From NCBI GenBank assembly GCA_964633725.1, contig CAZWHY010000011.1:1-64000 (forward strand): a stretch of 64,000 bases of DNA, read 5' to 3'. Below the pieces are notes generated by a model, which ran no database searches, was not told where the DNA came from, and saw nothing but the letters and a program-made list of their open reading frames with translations. Positions 30,101 through 39,020 of the stretch are shown one piece after another. A program made the translations under genes and the position numbers. The DNA comes from Berkiella_A sp964633725 (GTDB lineage Bacteria > Pseudomonadota > Gammaproteobacteria > Berkiellales > Berkiellaceae). Position 1 is the stretch's first letter, and every line of letters begins with the position of its first letter.

Positions 30101-30338
30101 GACGGTTGAATATATTATTCAGCGGGCACAAGTTGGTAATATATATGTGAATCGCAATATGATTGGTGCGGTTGTTGGTGTGCAACCTTTTGGCGGAGAG
30201 GGACTATCGGGCACAGGCCCCAAGGCCGGTGGGCCGCATTATTTACTGCGGCTGAGTGTAGAGCGGACGGTTTCAGTGAATACAACCGCATCAGGTGGTA
30301 ATGCGACGCTGATGTCTATTACCGAAAAAGAAGTTTAA
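27183..30338 (+). CDS. putA: Bifunctional proline dehydrogenase / P5C dehydrogenase
   Basis: The 1051-residue protein oxidises proline to pyrroline-5-carboxylate with FAD and then to glutamate with NAD+. The proline dehydrogenase barrel covers about residues 80-480 (TIDAEEAD, RLVKGAYWD, ATHNA). The aldehyde dehydrogenase domain follows (~560-1030) with FIAETGGQNAM and the catalytic cysteine in SAGQRCSALR. E. coli PutA (1320) has an N-terminal ribbon-helix-helix repressor domain; that is absent here, so this PutA does not regulate its own operon by that route. Its stop overlaps the end of the convergent gene by four bases. Confidence 0.94.
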   Translation: MNNEFEVLANNPNYQVLAQTYRQDEEAFVKQLMNHYPILAVDKKQIQENAQKLMQSMREQRTQTGGLDAFMFQYDLSSEEGIALMCMAEALLRIPDKGNMDKLIRDKLASADWKSHLGKSHSMFVNAATWALMLTGKVVEHSGENYKKHSSGLSNALKKLTAKGGEPIIRQAISHAMKILGKQFVMGRHMKEALKRAKEKEKIGYTYSYDMLGEAAFTDTDAKKYLEAYAQAIKAIGADNKGKGYIKGAGISIKLSALHPRYEIMKKSRLESELYERVKILVELAKEYNIGLTIDAEEADKLILSLELLEKILASGIAKGWDGLGLAVQAYQKRALATIDCLQNLSKQYQQKLCIRLVKGAYWDTEVKLAQEQGLSDYPVFTRKASTDLNYIACAKKLCEYKDDFYLQFATHNALSFCTIQHLCQTHQVTEYEFQCLHGMGDAMYDSIAKAGTACRIYAPVGSHEDLLPYLVRRLLENGANTSFVNRIANDNMPLERMTQSPVDKLADFPSLRHTSIPLPQNLYGTERLNSKGVDLSHPNAFMPVMQQISQSTQSYIAKATIQEQPNTTSQKQYSPVNHTVCLGEKFDANESDIIKSIEAADKAFQTWRFESSEYRATLLKKTADLLESQKIELYRLLMLEGGKILEDAVSELREAIDFCRYYAVEGQKNGQDKILTGPTGEENKIRLCGRGIIACISPWNFPLAIFLGQVSASLAAGNCVIAKPASQTTLVAQKAIDILHEAGFPKDVVQLLPARGSLVGEHLLKDARVKAVLFTGSTDTARQINQTLAHRDGSIVPFIAETGGQNAMIVDSSALPEQVVQDVITSSFKSAGQRCSALRVLFVQEDIADKVITMLQGAMAELEIGDPLVYSTDIGPVIDATAKDDLLTHAARMDKEAKKIYEVPLSSHNLEKGSFFAPRAYEIENISVLSEEIFGPILHVIRFKGTKLDQVISDINNTGYGLTLGIHSRIDETVEYIIQRAQVGNIYVNRNMIGAVVGVQPFGGEGLSGTGPKAGGPHYLLRLSVERTVSVNTTASGGNATLMSITEKEV

Positions 30339-31954
30339 CACTTTGGTTTTGGTATTTGACTCAATGCGGACATCGCTTCGGTAAATTCACTAGGTGGTGT
30401 TCCAAAGACAAAGGTAATAGGATTATTGATAGTGCTGATTTCAGCTAATAGTTTATTCGTATATTCTTGTCCATGTTTTTGGGATACTGCCTCTCTCCAA
30501 GGTGAGCTAGGATTGCTTTTTAGCTGTACGATTTTTCGAATTAAGTCTTGTTGCTCGATACTGATTGTTTTTGAAGCGCTTTGTCTTGGGGCAGGTTGCT
30601 CTGTTTGAACCGCAGCAATATCAGACTCTATTTTTTGCATCAACTCATCATGAAAAAATTCCACTCTAAGTTTTCTCGCCATATCTAAACTGCTTTCGGA
30701 AGTATTATTACTGAGTAACCAATAGTTTTGCAAAAAGCCATTAAATTGCCTAGCGAATTTTATTTTGTCGATAAATAGCTGTTTTCGCTCATTAAGTGTT
30801 TCATTCATTGCACCTGTTTGATACTGCTGCATGATGGCGGTTTCAGTTTGAGTTAACGCGATATTTTTATCGGTTAATATTTGGGTTTTTTCTGACATTT
30901 TGTAAAATATATCTAATGTATTATAAAAAGGCATAATGAGGGTCGTTATCATTTTGAGTGTTTCATAAAAAGGCGGGAAGGGTTTTAAACTATGTAAACT
31001 AGGCGTTGCATTTTTTTCTGGATTAAAGCATAAGCCCAAAACAGCTAAGCTGCCAACTAGATATAGTCCAGTGGCGATAAGTGCGGGTACCATAACAAAC
31101 GGCACTAAATAAAGCTTACAGACAACGAGTAGGGACAGTGCTGTAAAAAAATTATTGGTATTTGACATTTGACGGTCAGAATAGCCAAACATTATTCTTA
31201 ATGGCAATGTGGCTGTAAAGTAAAAGGTATGGGTTGCCAAATAAGCATTGTAAAATAATGCCATTGTAGAACAAAGTAATAGCTGTGTTGAGTTTTCTAA
31301 TATTTTAAAAAGATTGTTATTGTCTAGAACAAAAGGATTTTTTAATAATGTGCCTAATATTGTAAACTGAAATCTTACTTTGCCTGAGAGTGTGCTTTTA
31401 AATTCATGTGCCCATTTTTTTATAGGCTGAATGAGTATTCGGTGCCAATAAGATTGGTTCATTCCTGAAATGTTATTCAGTTCTTGCTCTGCCCATAATT
31501 TATATTTTTGAGCTTGTGTTCTAAATTCTGGCCTTTGTTCTAGAATTTTAACTTGAGATTGCATATAACATAATATTTCTGCTGTTAATAACTTGTGGTA
31601 AAGCGCTAACATTTGGTTATGTATATATGGATGTTTTAATTTTAGTTTTAAATCACTGGGTAAGTTTAAGTTATTTAGGCTGGTGAATGTTTCCGTTAGC
31701 TCTAAATCAGTGTTTCTATCAGCTAAAGCTTGTTGGACAAACTGTTGGCAGCTTTGCAATTGCGGCAAAATTTTCTTAATAAGGACTAAGCCAGAACCAT
31801 CTATAGCAGCAAAATCAGACTCTATATTTTGTTGGATAAGAGGGAGAATTGTCCTAAAATAGAAATTATTAATCCAGACTTCGTCTTGAGAGGGTGCAAA
31901 TGCACTTAATATTTCCTGTTGCAGCGTATGAATTTTGCTTTGAGAATTTGCCAT
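30335..31954 (-). CDS. Membrane protein of unknown function
   Basis: The 539-residue protein has a helical N-terminal ~200 residues, three or four hydrophobic spans at about residues 225-320 and a charged, coiled C-terminus. No catalytic motif or family is recognised. The overall plan (an FY-x-x-ILP-type N-terminal helix, a W-x-x-x-L region, then membrane spans) resembles the 432-residue product at 46947, so the two may be distant paralogs. It ends convergently on putA with a four-base overlap. Confidence 0.6.
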   Translation of the reverse strand: MANSQSKIHTLQQEILSAFAPSQDEVWINNFYFRTILPLIQQNIESDFAAIDGSGLVLIKKILPQLQSCQQFVQQALADRNTDLELTETFTSLNNLNLPSDLKLKLKHPYIHNQMLALYHKLLTAEILCYMQSQVKILEQRPEFRTQAQKYKLWAEQELNNISGMNQSYWHRILIQPIKKWAHEFKSTLSGKVRFQFTILGTLLKNPFVLDNNNLFKILENSTQLLLCSTMALFYNAYLATHTFYFTATLPLRIMFGYSDRQMSNTNNFFTALSLLVVCKLYLVPFVMVPALIATGLYLVGSLAVLGLCFNPEKNATPSLHSLKPFPPFYETLKMITTLIMPFYNTLDIFYKMSEKTQILTDKNIALTQTETAIMQQYQTGAMNETLNERKQLFIDKIKFARQFNGFLQNYWLLSNNTSESSLDMARKLRVEFFHDELMQKIESDIAAVQTEQPAPRQSASKTISIEQQDLIRKIVQLKSNPSSPWREAVSQKHGQEYTNKLLAEISTINNPITFVFGTPPSEFTEAMSALSQIPKPKC

Positions 31955-32027
31955 AAATACCTAATTATCACCCAAGTAAGTGCAAGGTGGATAACTATAC
32001 GTAAAATCACAAATTTAAGCAAGAAAA

Positions 32028-32351
32028 CTAATTCACTGTTTGGTTGATTTTAATCTGAATCATCTTGTTTTCTATTCGAGCTTCGAAGGTATTAAGCTTT
32101 TCAAAGGCTGGGGGGCTAAGAGCCGCGCCAGTTTTAAGGCAAAACTGGGCACCATGAAAGGGGCAGGTGATTTGGCCTTCTGCCACATAGCCATCGCTTA
32201 AGGGCAGCCCTTGGTGAGTGCAGCAATCTTCAATGACAAAGATTTCGTTATCAATATTGAAAATAGCGATGGGTGTCCCATTGATTACTATGACGTGATG
32301 CTCGCCTAGATTTAAGTCTTTTGCCAAAATTGTATCGACCCAATTTTCCAT
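32028..32351 (-). CDS. Rieske-type [2Fe-2S] ferredoxin
   Basis: This single Rieske domain carries both iron-sulfur ligand pairs: C-T-H in CCTHQGLPLSDG and CPFHGAQF. I place the start at the ATG at 32351 (107 residues); a GTG at 32363 would add four. Small stand-alone Rieske proteins of this type pass electrons to oxygenases. It lies near the oxygenase cluster beginning at 33490 but on the opposite strand, so partnership is inference. Confidence 0.85.
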   Translation of the reverse strand: MENWVDTILAKDLNLGEHHVIVINGTPIAIFNIDNEIFVIEDCCTHQGLPLSDGYVAEGQITCPFHGAQFCLKTGAALSPPAFEKLNTFEARIENKMIQIKINQTVN

Positions 32352-32466
32352 TATGTTTTCCACAGTTATAGTTTTAATTAAGGCTATTTTACTGTGGTAA
32401 GACCATTAGCTCAATGAAATATGTATAATAAAGTTTATATTTAATAACACAAGATTAATATAAGCT

Positions 32467-33444
32467 ATGAGAAAAACTAATCAGTATAGGGCCGCTGTGT
32501 TTATTAGTTTATGCAGCATGATATTTTTAACCCCCAATGTTTGTGCGGAGGAATTAAGTTTGGCAGCACCTGGTACTTTAGTGTTTGATGAACCCAAAGA
32601 TTTAAACAGCCCTAGAAGCTTTAGGTTGATGTCTTCACCTTTTAAAAAGACTCACGAGGCAGCACCATCGCGAGAAGGCTTAGATAATTTAAAACTCTCT
32701 GCTAGTGCTCAATTTTCAGAGGAGACAATCACCGCTGTGATGCCTAAAATGCAAGGTGATATTTGGATCCTAGATTTAAGGCGCGAGGCGCATGGCTTTA
32801 TCGATGGGGTTCCCATTAGTTGGTATGCTATTCAGAATCAATCTAATTTGGGACTTAGTATAAATGACATTCAAAAATCAGAATTAGCCCACCTCAACGC
32901 TCTAAAAACAGAAGACAGGCCTGTTGTATATGAAGTCACCAAAAAAATAGAAGGCACAATTTTAAATTCTGATCCCGTTTCAATTAATATTAAGCGTACA
33001 GAATCTGAGCAACAGCTCAGCAAAAGGCTCAAATTAAAGTATAAGCGTCTTCCTGTATCAGATCACCAAAGACCTATCGATAAACAGGTTGATGAATTTA
33101 TACAGTTTTATCAGGGCTTGCCGCAGGATGCTTGGATCCATATGCATTGTCGAGGTGGAAAGGGGCGTACCACAACATTTTTGATGCTGGTAGACATGAT
33201 GAATAACGCGAAAAAAGTATCTTTAGCAGACATTGCGGCTCGTCATATATTATTGGGTGGTTCTGATTTATTGAATTTGTCAGATGAACCAGAAAAAGAA
33301 TGGAAGCATGACTGGGCAAAGCAGCGTAAATCTTTTGTAGAGCTATTTTATCATTATGCCAAATCTAATGACTTTCCACAGAAGACTTGGACAGATTGGC
33401 TAAAGCAACAAACAGCAACGCTTCAATTTGATGGTTCTCAGTAA
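32467..33444 (+). CDS. Secreted phytase-like protein tyrosine phosphatase
   Basis: The 325-residue product has a signal peptide (basic start, hydrophobic ~10-24, AEE after). It carries the cysteine phosphatase P-loop HCRGGKGRTT with nucleophile C228 and R234. The upstream DLRREAHGFIDGVPISW is typical of phytase-like (PTPLP) inositol polyphosphate phosphatases. The Lys in the P-loop, as in PTEN, favours highly anionic substrates such as inositol phosphates or phosphoinositides. It would act in the periplasm or, if exported, on host lipids. It precedes the fatty acid hydroxylase gene by about 45 bases on the same strand. Confidence 0.85.
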   Translation: MRKTNQYRAAVFISLCSMIFLTPNVCAEELSLAAPGTLVFDEPKDLNSPRSFRLMSSPFKKTHEAAPSREGLDNLKLSASAQFSEETITAVMPKMQGDIWILDLRREAHGFIDGVPISWYAIQNQSNLGLSINDIQKSELAHLNALKTEDRPVVYEVTKKIEGTILNSDPVSINIKRTESEQQLSKRLKLKYKRLPVSDHQRPIDKQVDEFIQFYQGLPQDAWIHMHCRGGKGRTTTFLMLVDMMNNAKKVSLADIAARHILLGGSDLLNLSDEPEKEWKHDWAKQRKSFVELFYHYAKSNDFPQKTWTDWLKQQTATLQFDGSQ

Positions 33445-33489
33445 TGATATTTTCTAATTTGAGAGGTAATCCTATAGATTTATTTTAAG

Positions 33490-34257
33490 TTGAGGACATG
33501 CAAAGGTTTGAATATTTTTTTACTGCTCCCTGCATTTTGTTTTATGATACTTTTGTTGGGAGAATTACTTCTGCCGTGTGTTGAACAACCCAAATGTTAC
33601 CACCGGTTAGATTGGGTGTTAAACCTAATAGGCTTGTTTATTCAAGGCGCTCTTATTCCGGCTGTTGGAGTGATTTGCGCCTATTATATTTTTCCATTTA
33701 TTTTACCGTTTGAAAAAGGTGTGCTACCTATTGGTTGGTGGGGTGCCTTTTTTTTGAATTTTATATTGATTGATTTTTTATATTATTGGCAGCATCGCAG
33801 TTTTCATGCGGTTTCTATGCTCTGGAATCTGCACTTGTGTCATCATAGCGCTCCTAGGGTAGATATATGGTCAACTTCTAGAAATAATTTATGTGTTAAT
33901 TTTTTATTTGTATATTTATTGCTCAACCCATTGTTAGGATATTGTTGTGATAACCAAAACGGTTTTTTTGCCGCAGCGATGATAACAGCTAGTTTGGATA
34001 TATGGCGGCATACACAAATCAAGTTGCCTAATGCCGCTAAAAATATTAGCAAACTAATTGGTATATTTTTTGTGACGCCAGCTATGCATCGGTCACACCA
34101 TAATATGGCAGTTACATCGCATAATTTTGGTGCCAACCTGATTATTTGGGACAAACTGTTTGGAAGCTTTTTGTCAGAACATGATAATATAGCTGAGTAT
34201 CAGGCTCAGACATCAAAAACAGCCTCTCAACAATTTTGGTATCCATTTGCATCATAG
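33490..34257 (+). CDS. Fatty acid hydroxylase / sterol desaturase family protein
   Basis: The 255-residue integral membrane diiron enzyme has four or more hydrophobic segments and the three His boxes of the family: HRSFH, HLCHH and HRSHH. The start is uncertain: TTG at 33490 or TTG at 33508, with an in-frame stop at 33475, so no ATG is available. Family members hydroxylate or desaturate fatty acyl, ceramide or sterol substrates. First gene of the forward arm of the oxidative cluster; the next gene begins 12 bases later. Confidence 0.82.
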   Translation: MRTCKGLNIFLLLPAFCFMILLLGELLLPCVEQPKCYHRLDWVLNLIGLFIQGALIPAVGVICAYYIFPFILPFEKGVLPIGWWGAFFLNFILIDFLYYWQHRSFHAVSMLWNLHLCHHSAPRVDIWSTSRNNLCVNFLFVYLLLNPLLGYCCDNQNGFFAAAMITASLDIWRHTQIKLPNAAKNISKLIGIFFVTPAMHRSHHNMAVTSHNFGANLIIWDKLFGSFLSEHDNIAEYQAQTSKTASQQFWYPFAS

Positions 34258-34269
34258 AGAATTATTAGT

Positions 34270-35508
34270 ATGCATTCAAAATTAAAACAAAATCAAGACA
34301 AGAGTTTGCTTGATGACAAAGCTATCTATAACAAGCTTAAATTTAATTACACTAAAAACATTCAGCAAGATCATACCGCCAAAATAGATGAAGCAACAAA
34401 CCGTTTTGATTATGAGCAATGTAAAGACGCATATTGGAACCCAGAAAACTTATCTTTACTTTATGCAACGCCTATATGGTACCAAGCCACCGCACGGCAA
34501 AAAACCATATTAAATCAACTCTATTGGGTAGCTTATTATAGTCAGATTATTTCAGCAGAAGTTGCGACAATATACTATAACCAAATAGCCTCTACAGGGT
34601 TATATGCCTTAGAAGACTTTAGATTAGTCTGTGACACTTTGGATTTAGAAAGTTCGCAAGAACGCGCTCATATTAATGCGTTTAAAACCATTGGTGAAGA
34701 GGTAGAATACCAGCTTTTAGGGGAGAGGCTTTTTACCTATCCTATGCGGGGGCCTTTTGATCATACAATGATATTTGCAGATCGCAATAAATTTATAGAC
34801 TATTGGCGAAAGCTGCAACTAAAAGCGTACTCTTATATCGCACCCGAGAATGCATTTTTAGCAAGTCAATATTTACTTATCAGAGGTATTCGAACATTAA
34901 ATGGCAAGCTGATACAGCATAAATTAGCTAAAAATGTGATGATGCTCAAAGATAAAACAACATCCCCTATACCAGCCTTAATTAATTATTATCACTTTAT
35001 GGATGAGAGCTTTCATTTTAACACCTCAAAATTAGTCGGCATTGATTTATTACAGTCTCTGAATCCACCCAGTGCTTTTGAAAAATGGATAATGAATAAA
35101 GCGATCATGGGCTGCCAGAACGATCATTATCACTTTTCAGTGGTGGTGAATGGATTATTTTGGTATGAGCCAGCATTATTTCCGACCATATATAAACTAT
35201 TGAGATCACGGATTTTTGAATTAAACCATCAAGAGTCTTTGGCGCTAATGTTTCAGACTTTTTGTGTGGAAAACGAAGCACAACATCTCAGTGCTAAATT
35301 ACATCAAGTCGCCAATGCATCATATCAAGCAATGGTTGAGCCTATAGGGTATCTTAATGCGACCAATAGACATATGTCTATTATGAAAAAAAATAGCATC
35401 GAAAAATACTTAAAACAAAATAAGCAACAATTTAAGAAATTTAAAAAAAATGAAACACTACACAATCACCTTTGTAGACAGCCACAAAGCGCCACTGTGT
35501 TTAACTAA
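34270..35508 (+). CDS. AurF-like diiron oxygenase
   Basis: The 412-residue helical protein has four candidate carboxylate/His ligand sites: E97, E131-x-x-H134, E246-x-x-H249 and E336-x-x-H339. This pattern fits a ferritin-fold diiron centre of the AurF / p-aminobenzoate N-oxygenase kind, though the sequence is divergent. It likely oxidises an amine or an acyl chain. Its last 59 bases overlap the ferredoxin start at 35450, so translation is probably coupled with its candidate electron donor. Confidence 0.62.
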   Translation: MHSKLKQNQDKSLLDDKAIYNKLKFNYTKNIQQDHTAKIDEATNRFDYEQCKDAYWNPENLSLLYATPIWYQATARQKTILNQLYWVAYYSQIISAEVATIYYNQIASTGLYALEDFRLVCDTLDLESSQERAHINAFKTIGEEVEYQLLGERLFTYPMRGPFDHTMIFADRNKFIDYWRKLQLKAYSYIAPENAFLASQYLLIRGIRTLNGKLIQHKLAKNVMMLKDKTTSPIPALINYYHFMDESFHFNTSKLVGIDLLQSLNPPSAFEKWIMNKAIMGCQNDHYHFSVVVNGLFWYEPALFPTIYKLLRSRIFELNHQESLALMFQTFCVENEAQHLSAKLHQVANASYQAMVEPIGYLNATNRHMSIMKKNSIEKYLKQNKQQFKKFKKNETLHNHLCRQPQSATVFN

Positions 35509-35758
35509 GGGGGTTGTTTTGAGCGAACAGCTTGATGCAATTAATTCCCCGATTTTATTTGGTTGTCGCTCTGGTATATGTGGTACTTGTTTATGTGAAG
35601 TAGAAGTAGATAATGGAGGGCTGTCTAAACCGAGTGATGATGAACAAGAAGCCCTGGCTTTATATGCACCAGATAACCCCAAAGCCAGATTAGCGTGCCA
35701 ATTAACAGTCGAAGCAGATATATCGCTTAAAAAAATAGAGTGTTATGAAGAATCTTAA
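35450..35758 (+). CDS. Plant-type [2Fe-2S] ferredoxin
   Basis: The 102-residue protein has the cluster motif C-x4-C-x2-C in FGCRSGICGTCLC and a distal cysteine in ARLACQL. The N-terminal YTITFVDSHK beta strand belongs to the fold, so the ATG at 35450 is right even though it overlaps the previous gene by 59 bases in another frame. It probably feeds electrons to the adjacent Rieske oxygenase or the AurF-like protein. It overlaps the next gene by 14 bases. Confidence 0.88.
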   Translation: MKHYTITFVDSHKAPLCLTKGVVLSEQLDAINSPILFGCRSGICGTCLCEVEVDNGGLSKPSDDEQEALALYAPDNPKARLACQLTVEADISLKKIECYEES

Positions 35759-36776
35759 AAAATATTGGTATATCATTGCCGAAACAGGCAAACTCAAAAA
35801 AGGCAAAGTAATATCTCAAACTATTTGTGGTGAAGCCCTCGTCGCGTTTAGAGGTACAGATGGTCAAGTTTGTGTCATGCCGGATAGATGTTTACACCGC
35901 TGTGCAAAATTGTCTAAAGGCACGGTAAAATCAGGCTTGCTCTCTTGTCCTTATCATGGTTGGGTTTACAATGGTAAAGGGCAGGTAGTTTCTATCCCCG
36001 CACATTTTGGTAAAGATGTACCGCTGCCTAAAAAATCACACGCGTACCCAGTATTAGAACAAGAAGGGTATATTTACGTATGTTTAGACGCCAAAGAAGG
36101 CATGGCAATGGCAAAGCCATTTAATATGCCCGAGATGTCTAACCCTCAATTTAAGCGTGTAAGATTAGTCAATCATTTTGATAATACATTAGCCAATTGT
36201 GTGGAAAATTTTATTGATATTCCTCATACGGCTTATGTGCATAAAGGTATTTTTAGAAAAGTACGCAGCGAGAAAATTAATGCGCAGGTTTCTAGACAAA
36301 AAGGACACGTAAAAATAGACTACGAGAACGAAGCGGATAACTTGGGTAGCTTTTCTTGGCTGCTGAACCCTAATAAAAACCCTGTTTTCCATCAAGATAA
36401 TTTTTATGCGCCTAACATTACCCATGTGATATATCGTTTAGAAGGTGCATGGTGTTATACCATTACCAGCCAATCTGTGCCAGTGAGCGAGACGCAAACC
36501 ACGGTATATACAGAGTTATGTTATGATTTTGGGAAGCTGAATTATATGCCATTAACCAAGTGGTTGATTAAACGCCAAGCGCAAAAAGTGATTGCGCAGG
36601 ATGTTGATATTTTAAATCAGCAAATGCAAGTGATTAATCAATTTGGAGAGAATTTTTGGAATACCTCTGCAGACATTATTCATGAGAGTGTGTCACAGAT
36701 TATTCAGACATTAAGAGAGGGCAAAAGCGTTCAAACATTACCGGATTTACAAAGGGATATTACGTTTTGGGTTTGA
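35745..36776 (+). CDS. Rieske non-heme iron oxygenase (first copy)
   Basis: The 343-residue alpha-type oxygenase has an N-terminal Rieske domain (CLHRCAKLSKG, CPYHGW) and a catalytic domain whose mononuclear iron triad starts with ENFIDIPHTAYVH (D-x2-H-x4-H). Such enzymes hydroxylate, demethylate or cleave hydrophobic ring or chain substrates. The start overlaps the ferredoxin end, so the two are cotranslated. It is distinct from the second copy at 40747, suggesting sequential oxidations. Confidence 0.88.
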   Translation: MKNLKKYWYIIAETGKLKKGKVISQTICGEALVAFRGTDGQVCVMPDRCLHRCAKLSKGTVKSGLLSCPYHGWVYNGKGQVVSIPAHFGKDVPLPKKSHAYPVLEQEGYIYVCLDAKEGMAMAKPFNMPEMSNPQFKRVRLVNHFDNTLANCVENFIDIPHTAYVHKGIFRKVRSEKINAQVSRQKGHVKIDYENEADNLGSFSWLLNPNKNPVFHQDNFYAPNITHVIYRLEGAWCYTITSQSVPVSETQTTVYTELCYDFGKLNYMPLTKWLIKRQAQKVIAQDVDILNQQMQVINQFGENFWNTSADIIHESVSQIIQTLREGKSVQTLPDLQRDITFWV

Positions 36777-37444
36777 TACTCCGAAAAATCATTGCTTTAT
36801 TTGCAACTTGCCATATATTATTAATACTAATTTATTTTATTATATGTCTTCGAACGCCGTCTCTTCTAAACTTTATTATATTATTTGCTATTATTTATTT
36901 GTTTCCTATCGCAATATTTAGAGTACAAGACTATTTTTGTCCGCTCAAGGAGGGACGATTCGATTTTCAAACAAAAGCGTATTGTCCTTGGTGGGGGGCA
37001 CATCAAATCCAGCAGGTTTATGCAGCGGTTCCACATCTGGAAGGATTATTAAGAATCATTCCTGGTGCGTATAGTTTTTGGTTAAGGCTTTGGGGCGCTA
37101 AAATTGGCAAGCAAGTGTACTGGACGCCGAGGGTGGAGATAATTGATAGAATGCTGCTGGAAGTGGGAGACTATACAATATTTGGCCATTTGGCCGCATG
37201 TTGCTGTCATCTCATTGGCACCAAAAATAATCAGCTAATTTTGAGTGTTGGTAAAGTGCGCATAGGGAAACAAGTTATGGTGGGGGCAGGCTCTAGATTA
37301 GGTCCTGGGACTATCATTAGTGACAAAATTAATATACCCGTGTGTACGGATTTACTTTTAGATCAACATGTACAAAACCAAAACCAGATGAAGAAAAATC
37401 ATTATGATCCTTTGCAAAGGCAGGTTGAGCCAGCTTCTAATTAA
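36767..37444 (+). CDS. Membrane-associated hexapeptide-repeat acyltransferase
   Basis: The 225-residue product starts at TTG 36767, overlapping the previous gene by ten bases with AAGGGA about ten bases upstream. Two N-terminal hydrophobic segments (about 8-30 and 35-52) precede a left-handed beta-helix region with hexad spacing (VGDYTIFG, VGKVRIGKQVMVGAGS). This fits LbH acyltransferases, which transfer acetyl or longer acyl groups from CoA or ACP. The acceptor is probably the cluster product. The end overlaps the GH3 gene by 41 bases. Confidence 0.7.
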   Translation: MGLILRKIIALFATCHILLILIYFIICLRTPSLLNFIILFAIIYLFPIAIFRVQDYFCPLKEGRFDFQTKAYCPWWGAHQIQQVYAAVPHLEGLLRIIPGAYSFWLRLWGAKIGKQVYWTPRVEIIDRMLLEVGDYTIFGHLAACCCHLIGTKNNQLILSVGKVRIGKQVMVGAGSRLGPGTIISDKINIPVCTDLLLDQHVQNQNQMKKNHYDPLQRQVEPASN

Positions 37445-39020
37445 AGCCATCAGTATAGGCGCATATTATCGATTTCAAAAAGCATTAATCAATCCTAGAG
37501 CCGCTCAGGATAACATGCTCAAAAAAATCATTAAAAAAGCATCCGCCTCAGCATATGGTAAAAAACATGGTCTATCTGTCCAATCGGGATATGAAGCATA
37601 CAAACAAACCATACCCATTGTGAATTATAATGCGTTGTCGCCTTGGATTTTATCTTCGCAAACACAGCCTAATGCTCTAACCTCCGACAAAATTGATTTT
37701 TTTGAATATACATCAGGTAGTTCTGGTGCTAAAAAATCTATTCCTTATACTCAAGCATTAAAACAAAGTTTTTCAAATATGTTTAAGATTTGGGCCTATG
37801 ATTGCTTGAAATATAAACTCAAGTTACGCTCTGGTAAGATTTTTATTAGCATTTCGCCGCTGCTATCTAGCTCGGAAAAAGAAAAAACCAAAATACAAGA
37901 TGACAGCGATTATTTACAAGGTATTTTAAAACAAACCTCCAAAATCTTTGTTATTTCTCAGCCTAATATATATAAACTAAATAACACCAGTGATTTTAGG
38001 TTGGTTTTGGCTTTGAGCTTGCTCGCGGAAGAAAACTTAGAAATTATATCCATATGGAGCCCAAGTTATTTATTAGTATTATTGGATTTGATTGAGACAC
38101 AATGGGATTATTTAATAGAAGTGTTATCAAATGGCATTATGAATATTGATAATATTGTATTCGAATTCAATGTGACCAGAGATAGAATTTATTATTTAAA
38201 AAAAATAAAAAACTCTTCAAGTCGTATTTATTGGGAAGATGTATGGTCTAATTTACAAATGATTTCATGCTGGGAAAGTGCTACCGCACAATTTAGTGCG
38301 CAAAAAGTAAGAAAACTATTTGAAAATACTTTTGTACAAGCCAAAGGTTTATTAGCAACAGAAGCCCCCATGACCATTCCGATTATTAAGGCAAAAGGCT
38401 TTGTACCACTATTACAAGACGTGTTTTTTGAATTTGAAGATGAGTATGGCAAACTATATTTATTATATGAGTTGAAAAAAAATACACAATACGAAATAAT
38501 CATTTCTCAATTGGCAGGGCTATATCGCTATAGAATAGGCGATTATATTACAGTTACGCATTATTACAAAAACACACCTTGTTTAGAGTTTGTTGGGCGA
38601 GCGAATAATGTTTGTGATATGGTAGGGGAAAAGCTTAATGAGAGTTTTATATTAGATATTCTCAATCAAGCACCATTTAATCAGTCTTCTTTTAATATTT
38701 TAGTGCCTCAACTCCTATCATCTGGCCAAGGTTGTTATTGCTTACTGACAGATGACAATAGACTTAATACAATGACAGATAAAATTGATAATATTTTTTG
38801 CAAGGCTTTTCATTATGATGCCGCAAGGAAAATGCAGCAGTTACTAAACATCAGGGTTTATACGGATGCCAATATGCGTCAAATTGTATCAGATTGTATC
38901 AGTCAACAGGGCATCAGCATGGGACATCAAAAAGAGCGAGTGTTGATTACCTCTTTAGCCATGGCTAATCGGCTGATGAATGTAATATCTGAGCACACAT
39001 ATGAGCAGGATATGGTTTGA
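37404..39020 (+). CDS. GH3-family acyl-adenylating / amide synthetase
   Basis: The 538-residue product carries the GH3 signature phosphate loop YTSGSSGAKKSIPYT (T103-K111) and the opening QDNMLKKIIKKASASAYGKKHG typical of the family. In plants GH3 enzymes conjugate carboxylic acids (auxin, jasmonate) to amino acids by way of acyl-AMP; bacterial members are mostly uncharacterised. Here it would activate a carboxylate and join it to an amine, a role that suits a cluster with an N-acyl amidohydrolase. Last gene of the forward arm; its 3' end overlaps the convergent gene by 56 bases. Confidence 0.8.
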   Translation: MILCKGRLSQLLIKAISIGAYYRFQKALINPRAAQDNMLKKIIKKASASAYGKKHGLSVQSGYEAYKQTIPIVNYNALSPWILSSQTQPNALTSDKIDFFEYTSGSSGAKKSIPYTQALKQSFSNMFKIWAYDCLKYKLKLRSGKIFISISPLLSSSEKEKTKIQDDSDYLQGILKQTSKIFVISQPNIYKLNNTSDFRLVLALSLLAEENLEIISIWSPSYLLVLLDLIETQWDYLIEVLSNGIMNIDNIVFEFNVTRDRIYYLKKIKNSSSRIYWEDVWSNLQMISCWESATAQFSAQKVRKLFENTFVQAKGLLATEAPMTIPIIKAKGFVPLLQDVFFEFEDEYGKLYLLYELKKNTQYEIIISQLAGLYRYRIGDYITVTHYYKNTPCLEFVGRANNVCDMVGEKLNESFILDILNQAPFNQSSFNILVPQLLSSGQGCYCLLTDDNRLNTMTDKIDNIFCKAFHYDAARKMQQLLNIRVYTDANMRQIVSDCISQQGISMGHQKERVLITSLAMANRLMNVISEHTYEQDMV

